Positions 17,150 through 26,593 of a stretch of DNA of 64,000 nt are shown here, piece by piece. A program made the translations under genes and the position numbers. The notes beneath the pieces are model-generated. The model saw nothing but the letters and a program-made list of their open reading frames with translations. It was not told the DNA's origin and did no database searches. Position 1 is the first letter of the stretch. Each line of letters begins with the position of its first letter. Source of the DNA: Ga0077548 sp035440445 (GTDB lineage: Bacteria; Pseudomonadota; Alphaproteobacteria; Rhizobiales; Xanthobacteraceae); assembly GCA_035440445.1 (NCBI GenBank), contig DAORMJ010000004.1, positions 62,001 through 126,000 of the forward strand, read 5' to 3'.

Positions 17150-18532
17150 TTAGCCAGTTTTCGCGACGGCAAGGTCGTGAAACTTCCTGGCGCCTTCGTA
17201 TTTCGAGGCCGCATCGAATAGCTGATCCATCGCGCTCGCAACTTCGCCGGTGGAGCCGGTAAGATCGCGCGAGGAGTTCAGAACCGTTTCCGCCGCAGCG
17301 CGCGTGCGGGCAACGGTGTCTTCGACCGTCTTCATCGCTCCAGCCACCGTGTTGGCATTCTGCGCCGCGGCAATCGCACTTTCAGCGATGTTACCGGTTG
17401 CCATCGCCTGTTCGTTCAGCGCAGTCGCGATCATTTCCGCGGTCTGCGCGATCTCGGAGATGGTCTTTCCGGTGCTTGCGATCTCGCCGACCGAGCGGTG
17501 GGTGGCTTCCTCGATCATCGCGATCTGCTGGCCGATTTCGGTGGTCGCCTTGGAGGTCTGCGTCGCCAGCGATTTCACTTCGGATGCGACGACGGCAAAG
17601 CCGCGGCCTGCTTCTCCGGCGCGGGCGGCCTCGATCGTGGCATTCAGCGCCAGCAGGTTGGTCTGGCTCGCGATCTCCGAGATCAGGCTCGCGACCGAGC
17701 CGATCTTGTCGACGGCTTCCGAAAGCGAGCGGATCGTCACGTTTGTGCGTTCCGCGTGGCTCACGGCTTCGCGCGCGAGCGTCGCGCTATTCGATGCCTC
17801 GCCGTGAATGTTCGCGATGGACGCGTTCAGCTCTTCGGTCGCGGCCGCGATGGTGCCGACGTTGCTTGCCGTACTCGCCGCAGCCTCGGCCGCTTTGTTC
17901 GATTGCTCGGAAGCGGAATTTGCGAGCGTGGTCAGCTCGTCCGAGGTCGCGTTCAGGAGATCCACCGCGTTCGATACGGATTGCCGGACGGTATGGATGG
18001 TCGAGCTGAAGCTGCCGACGGCCTGACCGATGCGGTCGCCCTCGGCGCGTGTGGTGCGGACCTGAAAATTGTAGTGGATCGACACGGCGGTCGCGACATC
18101 GAGATTGAGAATGCGGGTGGCAGTGTCGAGAAGTTCGCAGGCCTTTGCGCGGCTCATCATGCGCTGCTTTGCGAGCAGCCCGGAGAATTCCTGCAGAATG
18201 TAGGAGTTCATGCCGGGCCGGCTGCGCACGTCATGGCCCATTTCCTTTTCGAGCCGCGCGCGCTCCTGCGTGTCCTTGACCCATTCTTCGTCGATCGGCG
18301 CGCAGAAGAGCTTTTCGGTATATTTGATCGTGCGCGCTTTATAGTTGTCGCCGTTCTTGCGGATCATCTCGATGAAGTAGGGCGCATGCTGGAACAAGAG
18401 TTCGAAGTGCCGATCGATGATCGCATCGAGGTTCGGCCCAAGAATATTCCAAGCCTCCTGACGAGTTGCCAGGACGCGCGCATCGACCTGAAACAGGCCG
18501 AGGCCGACTTTATAGGCGGTTGAAATCGTCAT
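17150..18532 (-). CDS. Soluble methyl-accepting chemotaxis protein with protoglobin-like sensor
   Basis: The 460-residue protein lacks transmembrane helices and HAMP. Residues 1 to about 160 form an all-helical domain resembling globin-coupled sensors; His100 in EMGHDVRSRPGMNSYI sits where the proximal haem ligand precedes the conserved Tyr. Residues about 200-450 are a chemoreceptor signalling domain with the invariant tip sequence LNATIEAARAGEAGRGFAVVA (here about residues 290-310) that contacts CheA and CheW. It is thus a candidate aerotaxis transducer of the HemAT class. Haem binding is inferred; spectroscopy would decide. No che operon is nearby. The gene is monocistronic, 80 nt upstream of manC's 3' end side. 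Confidence 0.75.
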   Translation of the reverse strand: MTISTAYKVGLGLFQVDARVLATRQEAWNILGPNLDAIIDRHFELLFQHAPYFIEMIRKNGDNYKARTIKYTEKLFCAPIDEEWVKDTQERARLEKEMGHDVRSRPGMNSYILQEFSGLLAKQRMMSRAKACELLDTATRILNLDVATAVSIHYNFQVRTTRAEGDRIGQAVGSFSSTIHTVRQSVSNAVDLLNATSDELTTLANSASEQSNKAAEAAASTASNVGTIAAATEELNASIANIHGEASNSATLAREAVSHAERTNVTIRSLSEAVDKIGSVASLISEIASQTNLLALNATIEAARAGEAGRGFAVVASEVKSLATQTSKATTEIGQQIAMIEEATHRSVGEIASTGKTISEIAQTAEMIATALNEQAMATGNIAESAIAAAQNANTVAGAMKTVEDTVARTRAAAETVLNSSRDLTGSTGEVASAMDQLFDAASKYEGARKFHDLAVAKTG

Positions 18533-18612
18533 CGGAAAACAGTCGCTGGCGTCGCGAGTGCCAAAGCTAGACTGCTATCGTTAATCGCTTCTTAACGGTT
18601 GCGGGAAGGCCG

Positions 18613-20040
18613 CTAATCCCTGGCCCCGCGCTGATAAACGTCCTCGATCCGCACGATGTCGTCCTCGCCGAGATAGCTGCCCGACTGCACCTCGATCAGC
18701 TCGAGCGGCGTCGTGCCGGGGTTTTCAAGCCTGTGCACCGCACCCAGCGGCACGTAGATCGACTCGTTCTCGCGCAGCGTCTTCTTTTCCTCGCCCACGG
18801 TAACGAGGGCTTCGCCCCGCACCACGACCCAATGTTCGGCGCGATGCGCGTGCTTCTGGAGCGAGAGGCGGCCGCCGGGGTTCACGACGATGCGCTTCAC
18901 CTGATAGCGCTCGCCGCGATCCAGCGACTGATAATTGCCCCAGGGCCGATGCACTTTCGCGTGCGTGTCGGCTTCCGCGCGCTTTTCGGCGCGCAGCTTT
19001 TCGACGAGCTTCTTCAGGTCTTCGGCGCGTGCGCGATCGGCGACCAGCACCGCGTCGTCGGTCACGACGACGACAAGGTTCTCCGCGCCGACGAGCGCCG
19101 TGAGCTTGCCGTCGGAGGAGATGTAATTGTTCTTCGCATCCACGACCGCGACGGGGCCGCGCGCGGCATTGCCCTGCTTGTCGCGTTTGGAAAGCGACCA
19201 GGCCGCGCCCCAGCCGCCGAAATCGGACCAGCCGTAATCGGCGGGGATCACGGCGGCACGCTTCGTCTTCTCCATGACCGCGTAGTCGATGGACTTCTTC
19301 GTCGTGCGCTTGAAGGCTTCATCGTCGAGCAGGACGAAGCCGAGATCGGCGCCTGCCTGTTCGATTGCGTCACGGGCCGCGGCGACAGTCGCGGCATCGT
19401 GCTTCGCATATTCTTCGAGCAGCACGTCGGCGCGAAACATGAAGTTGCCGGAGTTCCAGAGGTAGTTCTTCTTGAGATACTTCGCGGCGGTTTTGGCGTC
19501 GGGCTTTTCGACGAAGGCTTCGACCGCGCGTGCGTCACCGGCACCCGCAATCGCCTTGCCGGGACGGATGTAGCCGTATCCGGTCGCTGCGTGATCCGGC
19601 TTGATGCCGAAGGTCACGATGTGGCCCTTTCTGGCTGCAGCGCGCGCCTTCTTGCAGATGGCAACAAACTGCTTCGGCTTGGTCACCACATGATCGGCCG
19701 CGAGCACGAGGACGAGTGCATCGGCTGCCGACTTTGCGATCCATTGCGCGGCCGCCGCAATCGCGGGGCCGGAGTCGCGACGCGCAGGCTCCAGCACGAT
19801 GTCGGCATCCATGCCGATTTCCGAAAGCTGTTCGCGAATGAGAAAGCGATAGGCGTGGTTCGCGACGATCACCGGCTTGCCGAACACTTTCGGATCGGCC
19901 ACGCGCAGCAGCGTTTCCTGCAGCGTGGAGCGGGTGCCTAGCAATTTCAAAAACTGCTTCGGCAAGCTGTCGCGAGACGCAGGCCACAGCCGCGTTCCGG
20001 CTCCGCCGCTCAGGATGACTGGCCGGATCAGATTGTTCAT
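18613..20040 (-). CDS. manC: Mannose-1-phosphate guanylyltransferase / mannose-6-phosphate isomerase
   Basis: The 475-residue bifunctional type II enzyme has an N-terminal nucleotidyltransferase domain with the signature ILSGGAGTRLWPASR and PKQFL, a FVEKPD motif in the middle, and a C-terminal cupin-type isomerase domain with RPWGNYQSL and the metal-binding QKHAHRAEHWVVV segment. It makes GDP-mannose from fructose-6-phosphate-derived mannose phosphates for LPS or exopolysaccharide. It is the last gene of a minus-strand group galE-ugd-galU-ABC-manC; the preceding ABC transporter ends 6 nt upstream. Confidence 0.93.
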   Translation of the reverse strand: MNNLIRPVILSGGAGTRLWPASRDSLPKQFLKLLGTRSTLQETLLRVADPKVFGKPVIVANHAYRFLIREQLSEIGMDADIVLEPARRDSGPAIAAAAQWIAKSAADALVLVLAADHVVTKPKQFVAICKKARAAARKGHIVTFGIKPDHAATGYGYIRPGKAIAGAGDARAVEAFVEKPDAKTAAKYLKKNYLWNSGNFMFRADVLLEEYAKHDAATVAAARDAIEQAGADLGFVLLDDEAFKRTTKKSIDYAVMEKTKRAAVIPADYGWSDFGGWGAAWSLSKRDKQGNAARGPVAVVDAKNNYISSDGKLTALVGAENLVVVVTDDAVLVADRARAEDLKKLVEKLRAEKRAEADTHAKVHRPWGNYQSLDRGERYQVKRIVVNPGGRLSLQKHAHRAEHWVVVRGEALVTVGEEKKTLRENESIYVPLGAVHRLENPGTTPLELIEVQSGSYLGEDDIVRIEDVYQRGARD

Positions 20041-20046
20041 GAGGCT

Positions 20047-21876
20047 TTAGCCGTTTGCGATGTTTCGTTCGTCGAATTGCAGACGATAGAATGCGTGATA
20101 GCGGCCACGGCGCGCAAGCAGTTCCTGATGCGTGCCGGTCTCGACGATGTTGCCGCCATCCACCACGCAGATTTTGTCGGCCGTCAGCACGGTGTGCAGG
20201 CGATGCGCGATCAGGATCGTCGTGCGCGATTTGCGCAGGTCGTCGAGCGCGCGCTGCACTTCCATCTCGGACTCCGCGTCGAGTGCCGCGGTGGGTTCGT
20301 CGAGCAGCAGGATCGGCGCATTCTTGAGGAAGGCGCGCGCGATCGAGATGCGCGCACGCTGTCCGCCGGAAAGTTGCGCACCATGCTCGCCGACTTCGGT
20401 GTCGTAGCCGTTCTCGAAACCCATGACGAAATCGTGCGCATGAGCGGCCTTGGAGGCGGCGATGAATTCTTCTTCGGTGGCGCCGGGCCGGCCGAGAAAA
20501 ATGTTCTCGCGGATCGTGCCGCTGAACAGGAAGAGATCCTGGCTCACATAAGCGATCTGGTCGCGCAGCGAGCGACGCGAATGCAGCGCGATGTTCTGCC
20601 CGTCGATCGATATGACGCCGGCGGTCGGCTCGTAGAAGCGCTCGATCAGGCTCATGATCGTCGACTTGCCGCTGCCGGAGCTTCCGACCAGCGCGGTGGT
20701 CTGTTGCGCTTCGGCGGTAAAGGAAACCTCGCGCAGCACCGGCTCGCCGGGGCGATATTCGAAGGTGACGCCCTTAAATTCGATCTCGCCGCGTTCCACC
20801 TTCAGTGCGGGGAGCGCGAGCGTTTCGGCTTCGGCGGGCGTGGAGTCGAGTACGTCGAACAGGTAGCGCGACATCGTGAGGTTCGCGGCCAAGTCGATGT
20901 TCATGCGCGCGAGCCGCCTTGCCGGATCGTAGGCGAGGAGGAGGGCGGTGATCGCCGAGAAGTATTCGCCGGGCAGTCTCGCGCCGTTCAGCACGTTGTA
21001 GCCCGCATACATGACGAAGAGGCCGATCGCGAGGCCGCCAAGCGTTTCCATCAGCGGGCTCGTGCGCGAGGCGACGCGCGCCTGCTTGTTCATGGTGGCT
21101 TCGAGATCGCGGATGTTTTCGTCCATCCGCGCTTTCATGCGGTCTTCCAGATTGTAGGACTTCACCGCGCGAATGCCCTGCACGGTTTCCTGCATGGTCT
21201 GCATGACGCGGCCCGAGCCGATGAAGTTGCGCTGGACCATCTGGCGCGCACGGCGGATCAGCTTGCGGATACCCAGTACCACGCCCGGCATGATCACGAG
21301 GCAGAAGAACGCCATGACGGGCTCCTGCACAACCATGACCGCGATCAGGAAGGTCAGCGTCAGCGCGTCGCGGCCGATGCTGGTCACGACGATGTTGAGG
21401 ATGTTGCGCGCCGCGGCCGCGCCGCTGTTCAGGCGGTTCAGGAAATCGGTCGAGTGCTGGCGCGCGAAAAAGGGGATGCCCTGCGCGAGCGTGCTGTCGA
21501 AGAGCTGCCGCTGGTAGTTGGCGATAATCTTGTTGCCGATTTTCGCGAGAATGATCGCCTGTGAATATTCGGCGAGCCCTTTCACCAGGAACAGCCCGAT
21601 CAGCGCGCCGCCGAGAATCCATACCGCAACGTGGTTGCGTTCGACGAAGATGTGATTGATCACGTCCCGCATGAGATAAGCGGTGAGGCCGGTCGTGCCG
21701 GCGACCAGAAACATCATCACGAAGGCGATGGCATATTGCCGGGCGTGCTGACGGCCGTCGGTTTTCAGAAGCCGCGAAACAATGGTGCGGGTATCTTCGC
21801 CGAAGATGCCGGAGAGACGGTATCTCAGCTTCGCGAGCGCGCCGTCCTGAGGCGGAATGTTCTTGCCGTCCGTCAC
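20047..21876 (-). CDS. ABC transporter, fused permease and ATPase (MsbA-like exporter)
   Basis: The 609-residue half-transporter has a six-helix membrane domain (about residues 50-330) and a C-terminal ATPase: Walker A GSSGSGKST, Q-loop YVSQDLFLFSGTIRENI, signature LSGGQRARISIARA, Walker B ILLLDEPTAALD and H-loop IAHRLH. It should act as a homodimer in the inner membrane. Its position between galU and manC, overlapping the galU stop by 4 nt, suggests export of a lipid-linked or polysaccharide-related substrate, but MsbA-type lipid A export or an unrelated substrate cannot be separated by sequence reading. Confidence 0.9.
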   Translation of the reverse strand: MTDGKNIPPQDGALAKLRYRLSGIFGEDTRTIVSRLLKTDGRQHARQYAIAFVMMFLVAGTTGLTAYLMRDVINHIFVERNHVAVWILGGALIGLFLVKGLAEYSQAIILAKIGNKIIANYQRQLFDSTLAQGIPFFARQHSTDFLNRLNSGAAAARNILNIVVTSIGRDALTLTFLIAVMVVQEPVMAFFCLVIMPGVVLGIRKLIRRARQMVQRNFIGSGRVMQTMQETVQGIRAVKSYNLEDRMKARMDENIRDLEATMNKQARVASRTSPLMETLGGLAIGLFVMYAGYNVLNGARLPGEYFSAITALLLAYDPARRLARMNIDLAANLTMSRYLFDVLDSTPAEAETLALPALKVERGEIEFKGVTFEYRPGEPVLREVSFTAEAQQTTALVGSSGSGKSTIMSLIERFYEPTAGVISIDGQNIALHSRRSLRDQIAYVSQDLFLFSGTIRENIFLGRPGATEEEFIAASKAAHAHDFVMGFENGYDTEVGEHGAQLSGGQRARISIARAFLKNAPILLLDEPTAALDAESEMEVQRALDDLRKSRTTILIAHRLHTVLTADKICVVDGGNIVETGTHQELLARRGRYHAFYRLQFDERNIANG

Positions 21877-22754
21877 GACGCGGCCGAAATGCGTTTCAGT
21901 TCGGCGCGGAAGCTGTCCGCGATGTCTTCGCGCGCGAGACCGAAGGCGACATTGGCGGCGAGGAAGCCAAGCTTGGAGCCGCAGTCATAGGTCGTGCCTT
22001 CGAAATTGAAGCCGTAGAATTTCTGCGACTTCGAGAGCGCGATCATGGCATCGGTGAGCTGGATTTCGCCGCCCGCGCCGCGATCCTGCTTTTCGAGGAC
22101 GTCGAAAATTTCCGGCTGCAGAATGTAACGCCCGGTGACGATATTGTTCGAAGGGGCGGTGCCTTTCGCGGGCTTCTCGACCATGGCAGTGATTTCGAAG
22201 GCGGGGCCTTTCTTTTTGCCCATGCCGACCACGCCATATTGGTGCGTCTGGTCGGGCGCGACTTCCTCGACCGCGATCAGGTTCGACTTCTCGCCGGTCT
22301 CAGCATGGGCATCCAGCATCTGCGCGAGGCAACTTTTCTTCGCGAGCACGAGTACGTCCGGAAGGAGGACCGCGAAGGGCTCGTTGCCGACGAGATCGCG
22401 CGCACACCAGACAGCGTGGCCGAGACCGAGCGGGGACTGCTGCCGCGTGAAGCTGGTTTCGCCCGCATCCGGCTGCGCGGCTTTCAGGATTTCGAGTTCG
22501 GCTTTCTTGCCGCGCGCTTCCAGCGTCGCCTCGAGTTCGTAGGCGCGGTCGAAGTGATCCTCGATCACGGCCTTGCCGCGGCCTGTGACGAATATCAGGT
22601 GCTCGATCCCGGCCGCGCGCGCTTCATCCACGACGTGCTGGATCACCGGGCGATCCACCACGGTCAGCATCTCTTTCGGCATCGCCTTGGTGGCGGGGAG
22701 AAAGCGGGTGCCGAGCCCGGCAACGGGGAAAACGGCCTTACGAATGCGCGGCAT
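21873..22754 (-). CDS. galU: UTP-glucose-1-phosphate uridylyltransferase
   Basis: The 293-residue product shows the GalU signature VFPVAGLGTRFLPATKAMPKEML at the N-terminus and the later GLGHAVWCARDLVG and VEKP segments typical of bacterial UDP-glucose pyrophosphorylases. It produces UDP-glucose, the shared donor that Ugd oxidises and GalE epimerises, both encoded directly upstream on the same strand. The 3' end overlaps the ABC exporter start by 4 nt (ATGA), so the two are translationally coupled. It starts 88 nt downstream of ugd. Confidence 0.94.
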   Translation of the reverse strand: MPRIRKAVFPVAGLGTRFLPATKAMPKEMLTVVDRPVIQHVVDEARAAGIEHLIFVTGRGKAVIEDHFDRAYELEATLEARGKKAELEILKAAQPDAGETSFTRQQSPLGLGHAVWCARDLVGNEPFAVLLPDVLVLAKKSCLAQMLDAHAETGEKSNLIAVEEVAPDQTHQYGVVGMGKKKGPAFEITAMVEKPAKGTAPSNNIVTGRYILQPEIFDVLEKQDRGAGGEIQLTDAMIALSKSQKFYGFNFEGTTYDCGSKLGFLAANVAFGLAREDIADSFRAELKRISAAS

Positions 22755-22842
22755 TTACAGGCTAAACCATTGGAAAGAACGGGATGCCCCGCCTTTTGCC
22801 GCGTCCCGGGGGGAATGGCAAATCCGCCCCGGGCGTTGGCGA

Positions 22843-24153
22843 TCAGACCGGGGGACGGCCGATGCTGACGTAGCGGAAGCCCTGGCTTGCGAGTTCCGCA
22901 GGCACATAGACGTTGCGCAGGTCGACGATCACGGGGGAGAGCATCGCCGCTTTCAGCATCGCGATGTCGAGCGCGCGATAGACGTCCCATTCGGTGATGA
23001 TGACGAGCACGGAGGCGTCTTTCGCGGCGTCATAGGGGCCGTCGCAGAAGGTGACGCCCTCGAGCATTTTCGCCGCGGCTTCCATCCCCTCGGGGTCATG
23101 CGCGCGGATTTTGGCACCGGCCTTTTGCAGCGCCGGAATGATTTCGAGGCTCGGTGCATCGCGCATGTCGTCGGTGTTCGGCTTGAAGGTGAGGCCGAGG
23201 ACGGCGACGGTTTTGCCTGCAAGCGATCCGCCCGCGGCGGCGATGATGCGATCGGCCATCGCGGCTTTGCGCTTGTCGTTGATGTCTACCACGGTTTCGA
23301 CGATGCGCGCGGGCGCGCCGAATTCTTTTGCTGTCCGCACGAGGGCAAGCGTGTCTTTCGGGAAGCATGAGCCGCCGTAACCGGGGCCTGCGTGCAGGAA
23401 CTTCGAACCGATGCGGTTGTCGAGGCCGATGCCGCGCGCGATTTCCTGCACGTTTGCGCCGACTTTCTCGGCAAGATCGGCGATCTCGTTGATGAAGGTG
23501 ATCTTGGTCGCGAGAAATGCGTTGGCTGCGTATTTCGTGAGTTCGGCGGTGCGCCGCCCGGTGAACAGGATCGGGGCCTGATTGAGATTGAGCGGGCGAT
23601 AGACCGCGGCCATCACCTCGCGCGCGTCCGGATCGTCGGTGCCGATCACGATGCGGTCTGGGCGCTTGAAGTCCTCGATTGCCGCACCCTCGCGCAGGAA
23701 TTCCGGATTGGAGACGACCGTGATTTTTTCCTTCGGCCCGACTTCGGCGACGACCTTTTCGATTTCGTCGCCCGTGCCGACCGGCACGGTCGATTTCGTG
23801 ACAACGACCAGCGGTCTGGTTGCAGCTTGTGCGATCTCGCGCGCAGCGGCGAGCACATAGGAAATGTCGGCGTGTCCATCGCCGCGCCGCGAGGGCGTGC
23901 CAACTGCAATGAAAACGACCTCGGCTTTGTCCAGACCTTCGGTGATGCTCGTCGTGAAGGAGAGGCGGCCTGCCTTCACGTTGCGCATGACGATTTCGTC
24001 GAGGCCGGGTTCGAAGATCGGGATGCGGCCTTCGCGCAGCGCCTCGACCTTCGCCGCGTCGGTATCGACGCAGACGATATGGTGGCCGAAGTCGGAAAAG
24101 CAGGCACCCGACACAAGCCCGACATAGCCCGCGCCGATCATCGTAATATGCAT
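22843..24153 (-). CDS. ugd: UDP-glucose 6-dehydrogenase
   Basis: The 436-residue NAD-dependent dehydrogenase has the N-terminal Rossmann motif GAGYVGLVSGACFSDFGH, the catalytic cysteine in GPGYGGSCFPKDT (about residue 260), and the C-terminal UDP-binding domain beginning near VLGLTFKPNTDDMRDAPS. It oxidises UDP-glucose to UDP-glucuronate in two steps for acidic polysaccharide synthesis. Its neighbours galE and galU supply and compete for UDP-glucose. The length is typical for the alphaproteobacterial enzyme. Confidence 0.93.
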   Translation of the reverse strand: MHITMIGAGYVGLVSGACFSDFGHHIVCVDTDAAKVEALREGRIPIFEPGLDEIVMRNVKAGRLSFTTSITEGLDKAEVVFIAVGTPSRRGDGHADISYVLAAAREIAQAATRPLVVVTKSTVPVGTGDEIEKVVAEVGPKEKITVVSNPEFLREGAAIEDFKRPDRIVIGTDDPDAREVMAAVYRPLNLNQAPILFTGRRTAELTKYAANAFLATKITFINEIADLAEKVGANVQEIARGIGLDNRIGSKFLHAGPGYGGSCFPKDTLALVRTAKEFGAPARIVETVVDINDKRKAAMADRIIAAAGGSLAGKTVAVLGLTFKPNTDDMRDAPSLEIIPALQKAGAKIRAHDPEGMEAAAKMLEGVTFCDGPYDAAKDASVLVIITEWDVYRALDIAMLKAAMLSPVIVDLRNVYVPAELASQGFRYVSIGRPPV

Positions 24154-24230
24154 AAACTCAACCCTCGTAAGCGGCGGGAGGCTTGTGCCACGAGGTTATC
24201 GGCGGCGGCAAGCGCCGGAGCAGGACCCCG

Positions 24231-25223
24231 CTAGGCCGCCGCGGAGTTCGCCGGCAGCTTCTTTTCCCAGGCGAGCGCGTGGCGCACGATGGTTTCGAGG
24301 TCGTCGTATTTCGGCTGCCAGCCGAGCGTCTGGCGGATTTTATTCGCACCCGCCACGATCGATGCCGGGTCGCCGGCCCGCGCGGGCGCGAGCGTCACCG
24401 CAAAATCCACGCCGGAAACCCGCTTCACGGTTTCCACGACGTCGAGCACGGAATAGCCCGCGCCATAGCCGCAGTTCATCACGGCATTCGCGCCGCCGTT
24501 CTTCAGGTAGCGCAGCGCATCGAGATGCGCGGACACGAGATCGCTGACATGGATGTAGTCGCGGATGCAGGTGCCGTCGCGGGTCGGATAGTCCGTGCCG
24601 AAGACCTGCATGCCCGCACGTTTGCCGGTCGCGGCCTCGCAGGCAACCTTGATGAGATGGGTCGCGCGCGGGGTCGATTGTCCGGTGCGGCCGAGCGGAT
24701 CGGCGCCCGCGACGTTGAAATAGCGGAGCGCGACATATTTCAGGCCGTAGGCATGCGCGCTGTCGCGCAGCATCCATTCGCTCATCAGCTTCGAGGCGCC
24801 ATAGGGCGAGACCGGTGCTGCGGGCGTTTCTTCGCTCACCGGCTCCTGCGAAACGTCGCCGTAGACTGCGGCGGTCGAGGAGAACACAAAATGCGGGACA
24901 TGCGCGGCCGTGACGGCTGCGAGCAGCGCGCGGGTCTTCGCGGTATTCGCGAGATAATAGTCAAGCGGATCGGCAACCGAGTCCGGGACTACGATCTTAG
25001 CCGCGAAATGCACGACCGCGCGGATGCCGTGTTCGGCAATCAGGCGCGCCACGAGCACCGGGTCGGAGACATCGCCGAGGACGAATTGCGCGCGGGAATC
25101 GACATTGGCGCGCACGCCGGTCGAAAGATCGTCGAGCACGACGACTGTCTCGCCGGCATCGCAGAGCGCCAGCACCATATGGCTGCCGATATAACCGGCG
25201 CCGCCCGTAACCAGAATCGCCAT
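24231..25223 (-). CDS. galE: UDP-glucose 4-epimerase
   Basis: The 330-residue short-chain dehydrogenase/epimerase begins with the NAD motif GGAGYIGSHM and has the catalytic SSTAAVYG serine/threonine region and YGASKLMSE, giving the Tyr-x-x-x-Lys pair. YPTRDGTCIRDYIHVSDL is a GalE landmark. It interconverts UDP-glucose and UDP-galactose for LPS and capsule sugars. It is the first gene of the minus-strand nucleotide-sugar group and is divergent from waaF across 173 bp. Confidence 0.94.
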   Translation of the reverse strand: MAILVTGGAGYIGSHMVLALCDAGETVVVLDDLSTGVRANVDSRAQFVLGDVSDPVLVARLIAEHGIRAVVHFAAKIVVPDSVADPLDYYLANTAKTRALLAAVTAAHVPHFVFSSTAAVYGDVSQEPVSEETPAAPVSPYGASKLMSEWMLRDSAHAYGLKYVALRYFNVAGADPLGRTGQSTPRATHLIKVACEAATGKRAGMQVFGTDYPTRDGTCIRDYIHVSDLVSAHLDALRYLKNGGANAVMNCGYGAGYSVLDVVETVKRVSGVDFAVTLAPARAGDPASIVAGANKIRQTLGWQPKYDDLETIVRHALAWEKKLPANSAAA

Positions 25224-25396
25224 CGCAGTTCCGTTGTTCTTTTTTGTTCGGCGGATCGATAACAGGCGAGGGTTTCGTTCCGGTCAAGCGGCAGGGTTGA
25301 TTTTCAGCTAACGCAACAAGGTTTACGGCCGATTCACCACGAGCCCCGGAGAAAGCCCGGCATTTTCCATGAACGAGACATGTTCTAAAGAGGGGC

Positions 25397-26443
25397 ATGA
25401 ATGAAAATAAAGACCAGCGCCCGATCCTGATCGTGCCTTATGTCTGGATCGGCGATTTCGTCCGGTGCCATTCCGTGGTGCGCGTGCTGAACGAGCGCTT
25501 TCCGGGCCGGCCGGTCGATATGCTGGCGTCGAAACTGACCGCGCCGCTGACTGCCTTCATGCCGGGCGTGCGCAAGGCGATCGCCTTCGACATTCCGCGC
25601 AAGAAAGCGGCGTTCTCGGAAAACTTCACGCTCGCGAAAATCCTGCGCGCGGAGAACTACGGCTCTGCGCTCATCATGTCGCGCAAATTGAAGGCGGCGT
25701 TCGCGCCCTGGCTCGCGGGCATCCCGGAACGCACCGGCGTCTTCGGCGAAGCGCGCATTGCGTTACTCAACGACATTCGATGGGACGAGAAGACCCACAA
25801 GCGCATGATCGATCAGTCCTGCGCGCTGGCATTGCCGAAGGGCGCGCCGCTGCCTTCGCAATGGCCTTTGCCGCAACTCGTGGTTTCGGACGCACAGGCC
25901 GATGAGTGGCGCGGGCGCATGAGTGTCGTGAAGGGAACGCGCTCGGTCGCGCTGGCCCCCGGTTCGGTCGGCGAAGCCAAGCGCTGGCCGGTTGCTTACT
26001 ACGCTGAAACGGCAAAACAGCTTGCACAAAGCGGCGTCGAGGTGTGGGTCATCGGAGGCCCCGACGAAAAGCCCTTCGCCAAGGAAATCGCTGAACACGC
26101 GGGCGAGGGCGTGCGCGATTTCACCGGCGGCAAACTAAGCGACGGCGTGATCTCGCTTTCGCTTGCGCGTGCGGTGGTCGCAAACGATTCAGGGCTGCTG
26201 CATGTCTCGGCGGCGCTCGGCGTGCCTGCGATCGGCATGTTCGGCCCGACCGATCCGGCAAAATGGGCTCCGATCAATCCGGTTGCCGAACTCATCACGC
26301 ATGAGCCGCTGCTCGATTGCCAATACTGCATGCAATATGTCTGCCCGCTCTCGCATCACAACTGCATGCGCGAAGTGTTGCCGGCGCGTGTTGTCGAGTC
26401 GGTGCGGCGGGCGATGAAGATGCCGGGCTTTGCGGGGGTCTGA
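25397..26443 (+). CDS. waaF: ADP-heptose:LPS heptosyltransferase, WaaF-like
   Basis: The 348-residue product is a GT9 family glycosyltransferase. It starts with ILIVPYVWIGDFVRCHSVVR, has the donor-binding segment ALAPGSVGEAKRWPVAYYAETA, the GT9 motif VANDSGLLHVSAALGVP followed by GMFGPTDPAKWAP, and a C-terminal cysteine-rich CQYCMQYVCPLSHHNCM characteristic of WaaF. It would add the second heptose to the LPS inner core on the cytoplasmic face of the inner membrane. It stands alone on the plus strand and converges with waaC across a repeat. Confidence 0.85.
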   Translation: MNENKDQRPILIVPYVWIGDFVRCHSVVRVLNERFPGRPVDMLASKLTAPLTAFMPGVRKAIAFDIPRKKAAFSENFTLAKILRAENYGSALIMSRKLKAAFAPWLAGIPERTGVFGEARIALLNDIRWDEKTHKRMIDQSCALALPKGAPLPSQWPLPQLVVSDAQADEWRGRMSVVKGTRSVALAPGSVGEAKRWPVAYYAETAKQLAQSGVEVWVIGGPDEKPFAKEIAEHAGEGVRDFTGGKLSDGVISLSLARAVVANDSGLLHVSAALGVPAIGMFGPTDPAKWAPINPVAELITHEPLLDCQYCMQYVCPLSHHNCMREVLPARVVESVRRAMKMPGFAGV

Positions 26444-26586
26444 CCTCATCCTGAGGAGCGAGCCGAAGGCTCGCGTCTCGAAGGATGGAGGTGACCTCAT
26501 GGTTCGAGACGCACTCGCTATGCTCGTGCTCCTCACCATGAGGAGAGAGACAAGTGGCTATGGGTCCTCGCCTTCGCGGGGACGAC
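26444..26586. repeat. Composite palindromic repeat between convergent waaF and waaC
   Basis: The spacer is almost entirely nested inverted repeats: CCTCA-TCC-TGAGG, GCGAGCC-GAA-GGCTCGC (26458-26474), GTCTCGAA (26475-26482) with TTCGAGAC (26503-26510), and CCTCATGG (26495-26502) with CCATGAGG (26536-26543). Its last 28 bases (26559-26586) match 26 of 28 bases of the repeat at 13104-13131, so two repeat families abut here. Located between two 3' ends, it could stop or protect both transcripts. Confidence 0.8.
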
Positions 26587-26593
26587 GGAATAG

